Shown in pieces: positions 52,501 to 64,000 of a stretch of 64,000 nucleotides of DNA (position 1 is the first letter of the stretch; each line of letters starts with the position of its first letter). The position numbers and the translations under genes are program-made. Under the pieces are notes generated by a model. It had not been told where the DNA came from. It saw nothing but the letters and a program-made list of their open reading frames with translations, and searched no databases. Source of the stretch: Thysanoteuthis rhombus (Eukaryota; Mollusca; Cephalopoda; Oegopsida; Thysanoteuthidae); NCBI GenBank assembly GCA_963457665.1, contig OY735220.1, positions 33,636,969-33,700,968 on the forward strand, given 5' to 3'.

Positions 52501-52559
52501 TACAGGGGTGGAAAATGTTGATGCTTTCAACTTTTTTCAATTTGGTCTTAGAGAAATTC

Positions 52560-52622
52560 AATTTGGCTCCCATAGACCTGTCTCTCTCTCTCCCCCTCTC
52601 TCTCTCTCTCACACACACACAC
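52560..52622. repeat. (CT)n-(CA)n microsatellite
   Basis: CTCTCT with CCCC interruption, then CACACA. Confidence 0.9.
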
Positions 52623-53300
52623 TAACACCCCCTGTCTCTGTATATATAGAGATGCTTCCAACTCTTCTCAATTTGATCTGAAAGATAAATTTGCTCTCAT
52701 AGTACTGATGACGTTCGTTGCAGGTGATATATTTGTTGTCTAATTATTCTGTATTAATTGAGCGTTGGCAAGAACGCTTATATACACTCCTTTATAATTT
52801 TCTGTCTCTTTCTTTTCTCTCTGTCTGTCTTGCTTTTTATATTTATGTGTGTGTATGTTTTACTTTTACAGGTGTATATATGAAGATATTTAACCTTATA
52901 CATGAGCACGGAAGAGATATGCTTGTATATATTCATATCTACATTTGAATGACACAAGTTTCCTCGTTAGTAAGCTAGATTAGATGAACAAACAAGGAAA
53001 ATAAATTTTACATATCTCAAAAGCCCTGCATACCAAGCAGCTTTGAATAGATGGCGCGAATTTCGAAGAACGTATATAAAAGCAATATTCAAAGAAGAAA
53101 AAAGGGTTTCGTTTGGTTCTTATATTCAAGTTCATTTCCATCATCTTCAGAAAAATATTGATCGGAGAAAAACTGCGTCACTCGATTATAAAGAAGTGAG
53201 ATAAAAATGAATGGAAGAAGAAAAGTAAAAAAAAAAAAAAAAAAATAGGGAGAACTTTTATTTCCAGTTTTTTTAATTACTTTCATCTCTGAACGTTCTG
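52623..53300. other. Unassigned intergenic DNA
   Basis: A block near 52645-52700 (GATGCTTCCAACTCTTCTCA, TTTGATCTGAAAGATAAATT) resembles 52519-52575, a short duplicated segment on both sides of the CT/CA repeat. An A20 run lies at 53228-53246. No gene seen. Confidence 0.4.
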
Positions 53301-53335
53301 GGGCTATTGGCACCATTTAAGAAAAGGGCTCGAGT

Positions 53336-53660
53336 ATGTGCATGTGTGTGTGCATGTGCGTGTATACATGTGCGTTTGTGTGTTAGTGTGTTGGAGTGTG
53401 TGTTTGTTTCTGTGTATAGTTGTGATTGTGTGTTGGCGTGCGTCCCTGTTTGTGTGTATGGTTGTGTGTGTGTGTGTGTGTTTGAGTGTGATTGCATTTT
53501 TGCATGTACTTATATGCGTGTATTTATTTAGGTTCGTATGTGATAGCGTATTTTTGTGGGTGTGGGTGTGACTGTATTTGTGTGCATGTGTACGCGCACA
53601 CGTTTGCGTATTTTGTGTTTGCGTGTGTGCATACATGCAATTGTCTTTGTATATTGCTTT
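53336..53660. repeat. Long GT-rich degenerate microsatellite
   Basis: GTGTGT, GTGCAT and TGTTTG motifs throughout. The 169-codon minus frame and several plus frames here are H/T- or C/V-rich by-products. Confidence 0.88.
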
Positions 53661-53710
53661 TGTCTGTATGTTTATATTAATGTGATTATGAGAAATTTTA
53701 TGAACATAAG

Positions 53711-53815
53711 TTTCTCTCTCTCTCTCTCTCTTCTCTCTCTCTGTCTGCCTCTCACACAAATTCTCTGTCTGTCTGTCTGTCTGTCTGTCTCTTTCTGTCT
53801 CTCTCTCTCTCATTA
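53711..53815. repeat. (TC)n / (TGTC)n microsatellite
   Basis: TC runs flanking a TGTC tetranucleotide run (53766-53790). Confidence 0.93.
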
Positions 53816-54420
53816 TAACTCCGTAATCTCAATGATGAGTTCCGGCTCGTCTCCCAACTGAGCAAAACGTTTATTCAAGCACGATAGAAACGAACGAGTT
53901 TTGAAAAGCAACTGAAGAAACGCTGCAAGAAAGTTGCTTGCAACACACTCGCTTCTCGTCAGTGTTCCGGCTGAACACCTTTCAAGGAATCTGAAACCAG
54001 ACACCGTCGACCCAAGCGTACAGTGTGCGTGGCTTGTCTCCTGTTGCATTCATTGAAGGAGATTGACGAGATGTTTGCGACTTGCAGGGTCTTACAAAAA
54101 AAAAAAAAAAAAATGGAAGCAGGTGACTTGATTACGGACGATACGTTATCGTATCTTCTCCTCTCCCTTAGCGTCAGAAACGAAGGAAGGAGAGCTGCCC
54201 GACATACCCGAGAGATGACTGTCGCACAAACGTTGGCCTTTTTCGTTGATTGTATTTTGTATCTAAATGGCATTGCACGCGTCCATTTACAAATCATAGG
54301 CTTCCATGACACATTCCCTGTCTCCTATCAGAATCAAGAGCTGCTCATATTCATAGATATCGCCCCTTGTGTGCCCGTCAACCGCATCTCAGACATTCAG
54401 AATAGGATCTAATACGGATT
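53816..54420. other. Non-repetitive, moderately CpG-containing stretch
   Basis: This is the least repeat-like part of the window near the CpG patch. A plus frame of 129 codons (54023-54412) and minus frames of 78 and 117 codons overlap and contain A18/F6 runs. None shows a known motif, and I cannot choose a strand. It could hold an exon but I see no evidence strong enough to call one. Confidence 0.3.
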
Positions 54421-55020
54421 CATATCCTTGCTCACATTTAGCAGGTCTTATACGATCCCTCAAAATTTTAATATCTTTTTGCTTCCTATCTTCACTCCAT
54501 TAAACGTTGTCAATTTCTTCGAAGCCTTTTATATCCATCTATCTTCCTTTGATTCGCCCTTTCGTGATTTTTTTCTTCGATATTACTTGTCATCCAAGAT
54601 TATTCTAATATATGCATGGGAGAAACTATTCGATTTTCCATTTTTATGCATTCATTTGGCCAATGCTCGTCTAAAGAATTCTGGGAGACAAATGAGATCA
54701 GCAAAGAGTCATATTATGAAAGCTTTGAATAGTTTTCATGACTCACTGAATTAGTCCGATGATCATCTAAAGGAATGACAAACGATATCTGAAGAGGGTC
54801 ATATTACAAAAGCCTCGAATAGTTTTCATGGTTCATTAAATTTGCCCGACAGACGTCTGAACAAATATTGTAGACAAAAGTTGACTAAAAAGAATTATAT
54901 TATGAAAGCTTTGAATCGTCCAAAATCTGTCTACGTTTCTGAGGGAAAATTTGAGTTAAGAGTGTCTCTTTCTAAGAAAGTATTTTGACTTGAGTTGACA
55001 TCAGGTAAGTTTTCCGGCTA
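54421..55020. other. Unassigned DNA with a short local repeat
   Basis: Blocks ATTATGAAAGCTTTGAATAG (54713-54732), ATTACAAAAGCCTCGAATAG (54803-54822) and ATTATGAAAGCTTTGAATCG (54899-54918), with TTTTCATGACTCA-like sequence after the first two, give three units spaced ~90 bp apart, a small decayed tandem array. Confidence 0.55.
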
Positions 55021-57115
55021 ATACGTCACCAAACATGGCGACCGTCCGATCAGGAAACTTGTCATATCTCTGTAAATACTGGCCCGATTTGCACGTAAAT
55101 CATGAGGATTTGGCATTTTTACACAGCTAGGTGCCCCAATAAAATCGGAGCAGTCTTAGAAAATTATCCCAGTCCAAAAATTATACTGATGTTTGACTTC
55201 CACGATCAACAAAATTTCTTGTAGTCTGTGAGTACCTTCTCCACATTGACATTAAGATCTAAATCCCCTGAATTTTTTCCCTCCTGGAGAAATAGTCTGC
55301 TGGACTAGAAGTACTTTTCCAAACTCTGATGCATACAACTCGATGGGGTTCTCACTCAGTAATAATCTGCAACCTGAACCCCAACATAAGCCTCCCTTTT
55401 TATCCCCTTTTATGGTTCTCCCCTAGCAAAAGGGACTCTAGAATGTTTATTCCAAACACTAAGCATTCAATAAACATATTTGAAACTCCACTTCCGTGAA
55501 CATATTTACCTTAAGAACCAAGCAAAATTTTAGCCATATGAAATGCTCCCTAAATAGTATTTTTGAACATATCTGGAATGATTACCTGGATATAACGTGC
55601 AATAGTCAAAGGCTACAGGTAAATATATTTGGTACAACTGGATGAGGATAATACTGAAATTCAATAATGCTTTGTAATCCCTCGTGTGCTGAATTACTAA
55701 ATATAGGACTGCAGGGAAAGATTCTATTCGTTTCTTTGGCAGAACTTACTTTGACATTTTGCTGGTTTGAAATAAGGCTGTATAAGTTTGTCTATTAATA
55801 TTCCTCCTTTGAGGACGCTCCCATACGTTCAATTTTTCATCATCTTCATTTTCGAGGATATCACATTCTTCAATGGGTCTAGATGACATAATGTATTGAA
55901 GAGAAAGCAGGAGTGGTTTGTTAGTCTCTATATGTTTCGAAATCATAATGCTATTTTCAAAGCAATCACACAACGATTGTTTTAGGTCATTGTAACTGAT
56001 TTTTGTTCATTAAACTGGTCTCTAATGTAACTTACAGTGTATCCACAACCTTTACCTAGTCTGTAGTATCATGAGCTATGCAAGAAAACTCTGCCACCTT
56101 TTCTAATACTCGAGTTGTACTTTTCCCACCTGATTGAAGTTTTCGTTTGGATTTCAGTTAATACCCAGAAATACTATTGTCATGATACAGTAGATCGAAA
56201 CCAAAAACATTTGGCATATCTTGCAGATCACTAGTACAAGTGAAAATACCAACTTGGAAGTACTAAGTGGTTTCCAGAAAACCCTCAGGTCTTGGGTACT
56301 CTTTTATGGGTACTTCTAGTAAATATGCTTATGAGATTTCTTGTTGTATATAATATATTAACTTTTAGATTGAGAGTAATTCTTGCTTGAGGATTGTAGT
56401 ATCATTCACATTTCATTGCATATTCCCTAATATTTTCTTCTTCGGTCAATCTAGAAGTGTTTGCTTCATCTTCAGTCTCTATTCTTCTCTTCGCTCTTAG
56501 GATCTTGAAAAGGGATTTCTTATGACAGATTTTTTCTATCATTTTTAGTAGTTAACACATTGCCATAACTTTTATTAAAAATGACGTGCGGTTTTCATCT
56601 AATTTGAAGTGTTAAACACCGTCTTTAGGAACTCTAAACAGAAGTGTAGTTCTGTGAAAAGGGCGCTCCTTTACTGGGGGGAAGCGTTCCTTCACTATTT
56701 ATGTATCACAAAAACTTTCTGTTTGAAAGATTCCCTGTGAAAAATAGCTAGTATATATCCGAATATACACCCCATACGACTTCAAAACGTCCCTGAAATT
56801 GATTAAATTCCAAAGGTTTTCTCAGGAGGAAGGTGGTGAGCATAGTCAGGCCTGCATTCCCAAATTTCTCCTCTTAGCACTAAATTACTGACTCTAGACA
56901 ATTTCATGACATCCGCATCTTCATTTCATTTTAGTAAACTGTGAACATGAAAACAAATTAATAAGACGAAAATATCAAGCACTTCAGGGATTTCTGAATA
57001 GTATTCATAATTTTCACCTCTTATTTACTCGGTGAAAGTTTCATACAAATCGCGCCAGAATTGAGAGATATGACAAGTTTCGTGATCGAGTTGTCGCCAT
57101 GTTGGATGGCGTCAT
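55021..57115. mobile_element. Putative DNA transposon with ~80 bp inverted termini, decayed
   Basis: Left end 55021-55102 (ACATGGCGACC, GATCAGGAAACTTGTCATAT, GGCCCGATTTGCACGTAAAT) is matched in reverse by 57035-57115 (GATTTGTATGAAAC.. on the minus strand, GATCACGAAACTTGTCATAT, ACATGGCGACAAC). About 60 of ~80 positions agree. The 2 kb interior has no long frame. The largest is 75 codons on the minus strand (55973-55746, with ECDILENEDDEKLNVWERPQ), which I do not recognise. Target-site duplication was not identified. Superfamily unknown. Confidence 0.55.
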
Positions 57116-57490
57116 AGATCTAGGTGGTCAAAGTTAATCCAAATCCAAATTACTTACTATGGCACCTACAAGGCATTTCTGGAAAAAATTACCATGCTCA
57201 AACTTTCCTAAAGAACCATAGCCGAGTCCAGAACTAGAAAAGTTTTTATTTGTCATCAGAACATCCAAATGGTCATCACATTTTATGCTCCTTAGTGTTC
57301 GCATAAAATTTTTAAAGATCAAAGTTTAAATATTTGACTAATTTTCTGTTTCTTCGAAATAGATATAACGAATAATCTCATGGTGCTAACTTTTCAGAGA
57401 ATTCAAAAATCGATGGAAACCTGAACCAAACTGACACTTGAGTGACTTTCAGGGTACATATAAATCTCCGAACAACGTTTGTTATATACA
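57116..57490. other. Unassigned intergenic DNA
   Basis: A 62-codon minus frame (57134-57322) has no known motif. Confidence 0.35.
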
Positions 57491-57912
57491 GGTCCAGTTA
57501 GTCATTCGAGAGAAACCGTCATGTGACCAACGTCTTTGGGCAGCATGCCGATGTGGAATGATCAAGATTTGAAAAAGTGATGATGAATGAATAATTCACT
57601 TCACTTGCTTTTTGTTGGGCCGTGATCACTATGAAAGTTCGAACTTTCAAAAACAAGCGTGAGTGCTACTGGGCACAAACTGAGGGACCAATTTAGCATA
57701 AACTTTGTATATCGAACTCCCGACTAAAAACCTAAGGGGGGTAAAAAAAAGTTTCCCTGGACAAAATAAGGAGTAAATATTCTCTTTTAGCTCTCTAGCT
57801 CATTGTGTGTGTCCCATCCGCGTGATACATGGTTCACCAGTTAACCAGTCAGTCGGACAGACTGACTTGAAGAACCTATGTTGACAGTTTTGGTGGACAG
57901 TTTCTGATAAAT
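57491..57912 (+). repeat. Repeat D, long copy
   Basis: GGTCCAGTTAGTCATTCGAG, AGAAACCGTCATGTGACCAA, CGTCTTTGGGCAGCATGC, TTGTTGGGCCGTGATCACTA, AAACAAGCGTGAGTGCTACT, CCGACTAAAAACCTAAGG, CTCTCTAGCTCATTG, GAAGAACCTATGTTGACAG, ACAGTTTCTGATAAATAAAT. Nearly full length, and with 13047-13541 the best pair for a consensus. Confidence 0.75.
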
Positions 57913-58743
57913 AAATCTTTTTTTTTTTTCACAACTTCTTAGGGGAAATACTCCTCAAATCGGCAAAGTCTGTCGGTTTCGGCGATCTCTTTTATTCAAA
58001 ACAACAGTCCTGATACGTGAAGTGTATGTGAAAGCGAAGCCACTCACTTGGACTTGTCATGTTCACTAAAAGCCCGAGGAAAATGTTACCTTGGCTTTCT
58101 TATTGCTTTCGGAAATAAATACAAAAGAGAAAGTTTTTGATTCTTTACGAGGCGCAATATTGACCACCTTTTATTTGTACTTCAACTGCCAATACAGAAC
58201 CATCTGTGAGAGAAAAAAAATTCAATGAGACATCCCGATATTTTCTTGACAAGCGGCGTAGTTTTTATTAGATTATTATTATTGGGTTCGAGTCGACTCT
58301 GGAGAGTTACTTGTGAATATAAAGCGGAGAAGACGAGAATGTTAGATTAGCTGAATTTGTCAGTGACACACGATAAAGGACGAAGATAGAAAAAAAAACA
58401 TAGACTGAAAAAAGATAACTCAAAGACAGAGAAATACACAAAAGTAGATGCGGACAAAGGAACTATTTTGGTCGGCGATCTTACCTGAAAGCTACTGCTG
58501 CTGGTGTATTTATTGCCAAAACATAACCTAACCGGCTAACGGTGTGCCTCAAACCACTTGGGAGGTGGTTGTTCAAAAACAGTATGATTTTCTTTTTCAA
58601 AATCGCACGGTGCAGAATATTGACGTCCAATATGTACTAGTACCTGAATATTGTAAATTTCAATTGGGACAATAAAAATAGAATTATACGTGGATATTTT
58701 CGGACAGTTTCTCATTTCACCTTCTGTGTCCGGTTGAGTCTTG
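57913..58743. other. Unassigned intergenic DNA
   Basis: No gene or repeat recognised. Confidence 0.4.
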
Positions 58744-59023
58744 CACTGGGGCGTAGCCAGGTTCTAAAGTTTGGGGGATGGAGCTCATAAAAAGGCACCA
58801 TGACTGGTACTAGATAATTTTAACTTCATTCTTCATCTTTCTTTTGTATTTGAAATCAAAACACGAAGAAGATAAAGTTTTATAGGACGGATATGATCGT
58901 TATTTTTTATTTAAAACCAAAGCACAATTTGAAAAACTTTTATTGCACAATGGGACTCAAAGGCTAAAATCATTGTTGAAAAGGCGCCACTTGTGTTCAG
59001 AGGGATGCAGCTACGCACTAGGT
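58744..59023. mobile_element. hAT-like MITE
   Basis: Left end CACTGGGGCGTAGCCAGG (58744-58761) and right end GCTACGCACTAGG (59010-59022) are imperfect inverted termini of the C-A-x-T-G-G-C-G-T-A-G-C type common in hAT elements. The ~280 bp interior is non-coding and AT-rich. I could not confirm an 8 bp target-site duplication. Confidence 0.55.
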
Positions 59024-59061
59024 CATGTTGTTAATGATGTAACATGTTGTTAATGATGTAA
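59024..59061 (+). repeat. 19 bp tandem duplication
   Basis: ATGTTGTTAATGATGTAAC occurs twice in a row (59024-59042, 59043-59061), immediately after the MITE. Confidence 0.9.
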
Positions 59062-61052
59062 CAGTCTAGTAATAATTCCTAGTTAAAATTAAATCACCCC
59101 GGGTCCCCAATGGAGAGAAAGAAAGGGCTTAATCTTCTGCATTTCTACTAACGTTATGCAATGACAAATATCACTAAATATTAGATGGATCCCATCAAGG
59201 AGCCAAGCCCCTGGGCCCCTAAATCCCAAGCTATGTCTCCGCTATGTTATAATGGTTGCCCCGCGATTTTTAACGACATGGCCGGATCGAGTGAATAGCT
59301 TTTCACGTTTCTCGGCAGTCAACCACTCATTGAATGTGACTTAGTGATAAATTTTGGCTTATTGGTAAGTCAAAAGTTCATGAAAACCTTTCTGCCTTAA
59401 AAGAATCGCAGATTTTACCGTCTCTTAATTCGTACACGGGCCTGCCCCCATCCTCGACAATCGAATCATCCCACCCGCCACCGTGTTTCTCAGATTGGTG
59501 AATGATTCACTCAAGCGTAGATAAAATTATTTTGAGGGCAGATGAAACTACAAGGAAAGGAGGGGTGCAGCATGAAGGGTGAATGACTTAATTTACTCGG
59601 ACATTTATATTTCTTATATCCTTAAAAAATAAAATTTTGCAGTAAACACGTATAGTAAGAAAACATTATTTTCAATTCCTTAACTGTTGTTTGCCGTTGT
59701 TGATCAAAAAGATTTTGTTTTTGTGTTAATTTTTTTTCATTCCAGATTTTTTTTTACATATTCATAAAAAAAGACTTGAATAAAATAAATGCTCAAGAAA
59801 TGTGTTATGAAATGTGCACGTGATACAAAATGAATTGAAATTATACACGAAATAATAAAAAGATACAAGGGCATTTAGACGTAGGTGAATGAGATTTTGT
59901 AATGAATACTTGAGGGTGAATGACGTTAAAATAGTTTAAGAGAAACCTCATGTCATTTCCATGTTATTTTCCAAATCAGACTTTCTCTCCCAGTATGAGT
60001 TGTTATTACTTACGTAGCAGACTTGCTATATCTCAATTTCCAACGAGAACTGCGAGACATCTGGCGCGAACACACAAATGCATGAAATATCAATAACACA
60101 TGAAATCGTGGGTTATTCGATTCAGAGATCAAATCTGCTTATCATAAAGAGGAACTGTCACATTATGGTTGCCTAAGCCGTTTTTTTTATTTGAATGTTT
60201 TGTCGCTGGTAGAATGAAACTGAAAGTGCGAACATAGTATCTGGAATTTGACCGGAAACAGGAGAATCGTGAAATGTGAAGATGACAAATGTACCCATCA
60301 TCATTTGAACATTTAGAAGAGTTCCAGTGAACCTTGCAATGTTTTTGGATGAATCAGAAATCCAAAGAAAAGGAATTAACCCGTGTGTACCAAACATCAG
60401 ATTTTTCAACCGATTTTGATATAACTAGAAATATGGGGCGAATGAACGTATACGAGAATGGTAATTCAAGTTTACGTTTATAGGAAATCTGAAGCGTGTT
60501 TTTTATCACCTTGAAGGTGTTCATACATAATTTGACCGGCTTTCTTTCATAACTATATTTTTCTTTTGCAATTCTTGATGTCCTAAATATGGGCCTATAG
60601 GCATATACGGATTAAAACTATTCAATCATCGACATCATTAAAATCAGTTATAACTCAGAGAAGAACGTTGGAATACGAAGAAGACTTTCTGTCACTTGAT
60701 CTCTAGAGAGAAACGCGAGATACATACAGCGTAAAAACTCAACGGAGGCGAAAACATCATATTACGTTATTGCAGTCTGCAAACCACTGGTTGTAGAGCC
60801 TCATGAAAGTGCGTAACTTTTCAAGGCAACTTGTTCCTTACTTACCGTTCTGCATTTATTAGAAGTCCAAGAATTGAAATTTACAAAATAGAAAACAACT
60901 TTTATTGGTTATTCGCTGACTGTCTTGAGACAGAAACATTGATTTGATTTAAGATGATTTTATCAAACGCCAAAACCGGAGTTTGTTTCCCTACCGTAAC
61001 AACAAGAACAACCCTCACCAAAATCAGGGCAGCGAACCGATATGTAAATCCA
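59062..61052. other. Unassigned intergenic DNA, 2 kb
   Basis: Block 59169-59212 (ATCACTAAATATTAGATGG, AAGGAGCCAAGCCCC) matches ~10155-10195. Otherwise no gene, RNA or repeat seen. A 78-codon minus frame (60173-60409) has no known motif. Confidence 0.45.
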
Positions 61053-61130
61053 CATTCTCCTGCCATGATTCGAACTGACGACTACACGGCTGCCGGACGA
61101 TTGTCTTACTGACTGAATCAAACTGACGTC
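61053..61130 (-). pseudogene. tRNA-like relic, minus strand
   Basis: Reversed: TTCAGTCAGTAAGACAATCG (A-box-like) and GTCAGTTCGAATCATGGC (B-box GTTCGAATC) at roughly tRNA spacing. Stems pair poorly. A pseudo-tRNA or SINE head. Confidence 0.4.
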
Positions 61131-61530
61131 TTAGACATTAACGAAAATCAATCATTCAAATACATACGGCCTTATTTCATTCTAATGAATTAATTCTTAT
61201 AAATAGATAAATGAATACTTATTTCATTGTAATAAATAAATAATCTCTGATAAAAATAGTTAATTTATACAAAAAGTGCATGTATTTCATAATTTTTATT
61301 CATTGTATAGACAACACATAAGTTACAGTAATCATGCTCAGCGGAATAGTAGTTGGAGTGTTGTTCGAGCCGGAAGTAGCCAGTCTAGTTTCTTCTCTTC
61401 TCTCTAACAAGCTCAACTATCTCGAATTTCAAATACCCGATACTCCGCAAAATCATAGATAGAATAAGTGCCTGCAATTTTATTGTATGCTAGTCAGTAA
61501 TCATATCTGATGATACACCGAAATTGTTTT
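61131..61530. other. Unassigned AT-rich DNA
   Basis: AATAAATA-rich segment (61190-61310). Nothing else recognised. Confidence 0.4.
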
Positions 61531-61620
61531 GGATACTCCGGTTCGTGTACGATCATCGAAGTTGAAAAACCCGGTAAGTACCAAGATGAGTGATTAGCTG
61601 GGTAGACTAAGTGACGTAAG
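61531..61620 (+). pseudogene. 5S rRNA-derived sequence, copy 3, with internal deletion
   Basis: GGATACTCCGGTTCGTGTAC, GATCATCGAAGTTGAA, then CCCGGTAAGTACCAAGATGA, GTGATTAGCTGGG. Compared with copies 1 and 2 about 14 bases in the A-box region (AAGCAACGTCGAG) are largely lost, and the 3' part is mutated. The same GGATA 5' start as the other copies. Confidence 0.65.
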
Positions 61621-62130
61621 CAGCCGTGAATCATGCAGAGAGCCTACTGGGGCGATCCCGTTGATTTTCCAATGAGGATACCGATCTCTGCACTATGCTC
61701 ACTAACGCAAGCTAAAAGGCTCCCCCAGTCCTTTTACTGACCCCACTGTGAGCGACAAAAGATGAATGAAATAATCCTTGCTGATTATATTGTCCCTCTT
61801 TTGTCCAATCCAGCGGATCGATTTGATTGCCCACCCCCCTTGCCGTGCAATACGCAGAGACAAACACTTGTTTTTCTTAAATTAACAGGAAATGATTAAT
61901 CGATTAGTTTTATTGATTTTTTTAAATAATTGGTTGTTTCTTTTGTTGTTGTTTTGCAATTATTATTTCATTGCTAATTGTTTCAAGTTATTTCTTGCCA
62001 CGTGACTGTCCTCATTTTCTTCGATATAAACGTCAGACCACGTGACAAGTTTTACGAAGGGGGCACGGCTAATAAAGAGTTGGCGTCACTTTATTATAAG
62101 CTTTATATTTCGTTTTATATGCTCTGTATA
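61621..62130. other. Unassigned intergenic DNA
   Basis: Nothing recognised. Confidence 0.4.
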
Positions 62131-62136
62131 CGGACG

Positions 62137-62232
62137 CTCTCTCTCTCTCTCCCTTCCTCTCCTTCTGTCTCTGTCTCTCTATCTCTGTCTATCCGTCTGT
62201 CTGTCTGTCTCTCTCTAACACACACACACACG
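62137..62232. repeat. (CT)n / (TGTC)n / (CA)n microsatellite
   Basis: CTCTCT, CTGTCTGTCTGTC and CACACA in sequence. Confidence 0.92.
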
Positions 62233-62416
62233 CGCCTGTCCAAGTCTGTCAGGATTGATAATGAATACAGCAGCCATTTTGATAACCTGCTTTTCTTTGC
62301 CACCATAACGTCCTTTGAGCACGGCAGTAGATATTAAGATAACTGGCGCAGAGAACAGGGACAGGAGAGAAAGGACTCGTGTTTCTCACAAAAGCGTTTA
62401 CAAAAAATGATACCGA

Positions 62417-62600
62417 TGCATAACCAGAATTTGAACTCGATTCGACGATTTCATTTGTTTCGAGCAAATCTACCAATTCGCAATCAAAAATATCCAAAAA
62501 TTTAGGTTATTAAAAATGCAACCAACAAGTTCTGTTTGTTGGCTGCTAGTACCATTTCGCGCTTGTGATTTTGAAAAAGGCATGAACCCAAAATCCATAC
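62417..62600. repeat. Repeat K body fragment and a possible tRNA-like relic
   Basis: 62551-62592 (CATTTCGCGCTTGTGATTTT, GAAAAAGGCATGAACCC) matches the repeat K body at 9115-9140 and 29425-29470. Upstream, on the minus strand, ATTGGTAGATTTGC and GAGTTCAAATTCTGG could be decayed tRNA boxes, but orientation disagrees with the K fragment, so they are probably unrelated. Confidence 0.4.
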
Positions 62601-62783
62601 TAAACACGTCCTTTCGCCATTCATTTTGATATAGTTTTGTCGCAGGCAGGGTTAAATGAAACAGGCTGTGAACACTGAACTTACTGTCAATAGCTCACGA
62701 TACCAATAACTATGGGCGTCCGCTGCCACTTCTAGGCTGGGGACTAAAGGATATATTTCAAGAGTGCTGGGGAGACAAAAGGG

Positions 62784-63293
62784 TATCATCATCATCAGTT
62801 TTTTAACGTTTGTCGTTGGACATAGACCTTCCCCAGGATTCGCCACATTTCTCTATCATGGGCGTCGCGGAGCCAGTATTTTCTGAATCTGTTTAGTACA
62901 TCATCTATCTTGTATTCTGTCCGCTTTGGTTCCACATGTGATCTCTGGGGACCCATGTTGTGAGTCGTGATGTTCATCGGTTGTCTGTCATTCTTGCAAA
63001 ATGGCTTGCCCATTGCCATTTAAGTTTTTTTAATAGATTCTATAATGTCTCTGACTCCCGTTTTCTTCCTGATATACTGTGCTGTCTTGTGATCTCACCA
63101 CGTAAGGTTGAGCTAGATTCTCTCATGCACGCGTTGCATACTTCTCAGTTTGTAGGTCTGTCTCTTAGTTAGGTTCCATGTTTCAGCTCCATAAGTGACA
63201 ATCAGGACAATGCATTGGTTGTATACCCTTATTTTTTAGAAATATTGGGTCTGTTTTTTTAAAGTTTAGCTTGCTCTGCAAAAGGCTTGCCAT
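62784..63293 (-). mobile_element. RTE LINE 3' fragment, minus strand
   Basis: Short (CAT)n tail at 62784-62796. Reversed, it carries the GKVYVQRQTLKN end (62850-62800 region), then upstream RFRKYWLRDAHDREMWRILG, DNRQ/DRQPMNITTHNMGPQR and, further on, the QRMHERI and TYGAETW regions in other frames. One open frame of 74 codons (63019-62795). Copy begins at 63293 with the GKPFAEQAKL-like block. Confidence 0.85.
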
Positions 63294-64000
63294 ACTTGAA
63301 TAATGATGTATTTTTATATGGGAACATCAAGTTAGGCTTACATGCAACATTCGTACCGCACCATTATCCTTCATTGACCATAAGGTTTCGAACCCTCTTT
63401 TCCCTCGGATAGGACCAATATCCGTCCCCCATTTCAAAGAGACTCTCAAGAGGGTTCAAATTTTCCACTTATGCTAGCAAGGCGACGTCACTTTGTTTCT
63501 CTTGTTTTGGTTTTTCCGAAGTAACAAAAGGACAGTCATGTATGCTATATACATATGCTATACACACGACTCATGAAGATATCGATGTACAATGAAATAA
63601 TGTTGTATACGAGTATCCAACCCTATCGAATAAGTCTGTGATCTCAAAATAGACAAACACTAAAATCTTTAGAAGAAAATGATTTCTTCATCTTAGATTT
63701 TTTGAATATTCAAAGTGCCTTCCGAACGTCTTTGGACCGTATCACGTACACACATTCTGTCCCTGTTATAGCGTGTGCGTGTATATATGTACGTACGTGC
63801 GTATGAGTGTGTTCCCATGTATCAGTAAAAAAAACGCACAAGTTTATATACGCAGATGCAGGAATGGCTGACTATGTGTAAATTTCAAGTTTTTCTCCGG
63901 ATGTGAGACAAACAGATAATTAAACCAACCAAGTCCGGTCAGTTTTCCGACGGCTACCGGTCACCTTCCGTTGTCCGTTTCAGACGACTTCAATGGCCGT
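63294..64000. other. Unassigned intergenic DNA to window end
   Basis: A GT/AC-like decayed stretch at 63765-63810 (GTGTGCGTGTATATATGTAC). No gene recognised. Confidence 0.4.

Noticed and set aside
52036-52530. 164-codon minus-strand frame crossing the CpG patch
   Set aside because: Its C-terminal part is pure TA/GT repeat, the start region shows no known motif, and neighbouring frames are similarly open.
53304-53813. 169-codon minus-strand frame rich in His, Thr and Gln
   Set aside because: It is the translation of a GT/CA and TC microsatellite.
54023-54412. 129-codon plus-strand frame
   Set aside because: Contains an A18 run read as polylysine, overlaps equally long minus-strand frames, and shows no domain. 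Kept as unassigned DNA.
55746-55973. Exon or transposase fragment (75 codons, minus)
   Set aside because: Acidic stretch and ERPQRRN motif are not diagnostic. I could not tie it to a family, so it is mentioned only inside the TIR element.
63765-63810. Microsatellite at the window end
   Set aside because: Too degenerate and short to list as a separate array.

Overview
This is a gene-poor, AT-rich stretch of a eukaryotic, almost certainly invertebrate, genome. No protein-coding gene of the host can be supported anywhere in the 64 kb. The eukaryotic call rests on long dinucleotide microsatellites, RTE-clade (BovB-like) LINE fragments with GAT-type tails, tRNA-derived short repeats, 5S rRNA-derived fragments whose internal promoter region matches invertebrate 5S, and mariner and hAT-like DNA transposon relics. 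I cannot place the species. A mollusc or another lophotrochozoan, or a crustacean, would fit, but that is inference from the kind of repeats only.

Layout. 1-10 kb: GT/CA-rich DNA, two RTE fragments, the first copies of repeats C, D and L, a palindromic tRNA-module repeat next to a (TA)n array, a six-unit degenerate tandem array framed by ~90 bp direct repeats, an internally deleted mariner, and a tRNA-derived SINE. 10-20 kb: repeats D, E and C, a second deleted DDE-type transposon, RTE pieces including the longest open C-terminus (15.7-16.1 kb), a 326 bp palindrome, and a tRNA-module element. 20-32 kb: a second RTE subfamily, long (TA)n and (GA)n arrays, repeat D with an RTE copy nested in it, tRNA-SINEs, and a 39 bp-arm hairpin. 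32-52 kb: more RTE fragments, 5S-derived pseudogenes, CA-rich tandem duplications, repeats F, G, D and J, and two tRNA-module elements. 52-64 kb: fewer repeats, a CpG-dense patch with promoter-like motifs (52.3-52.5 kb), a ~2.1 kb element with ~80 bp inverted termini, a hAT-like MITE, a third 5S fragment and a last RTE fragment.

Letter names (repeat C, D, E, F, G, J, K, L, N, and modules M1/M2) are mine, for families recognised only by comparing copies within this window. Their boundaries are approximate, usually within 5-20 bases. Nothing here works together as an operon or pathway. The content is a layered record of transposition, with nested insertions, inverted pairs and microsatellites seeded at repeat ends.
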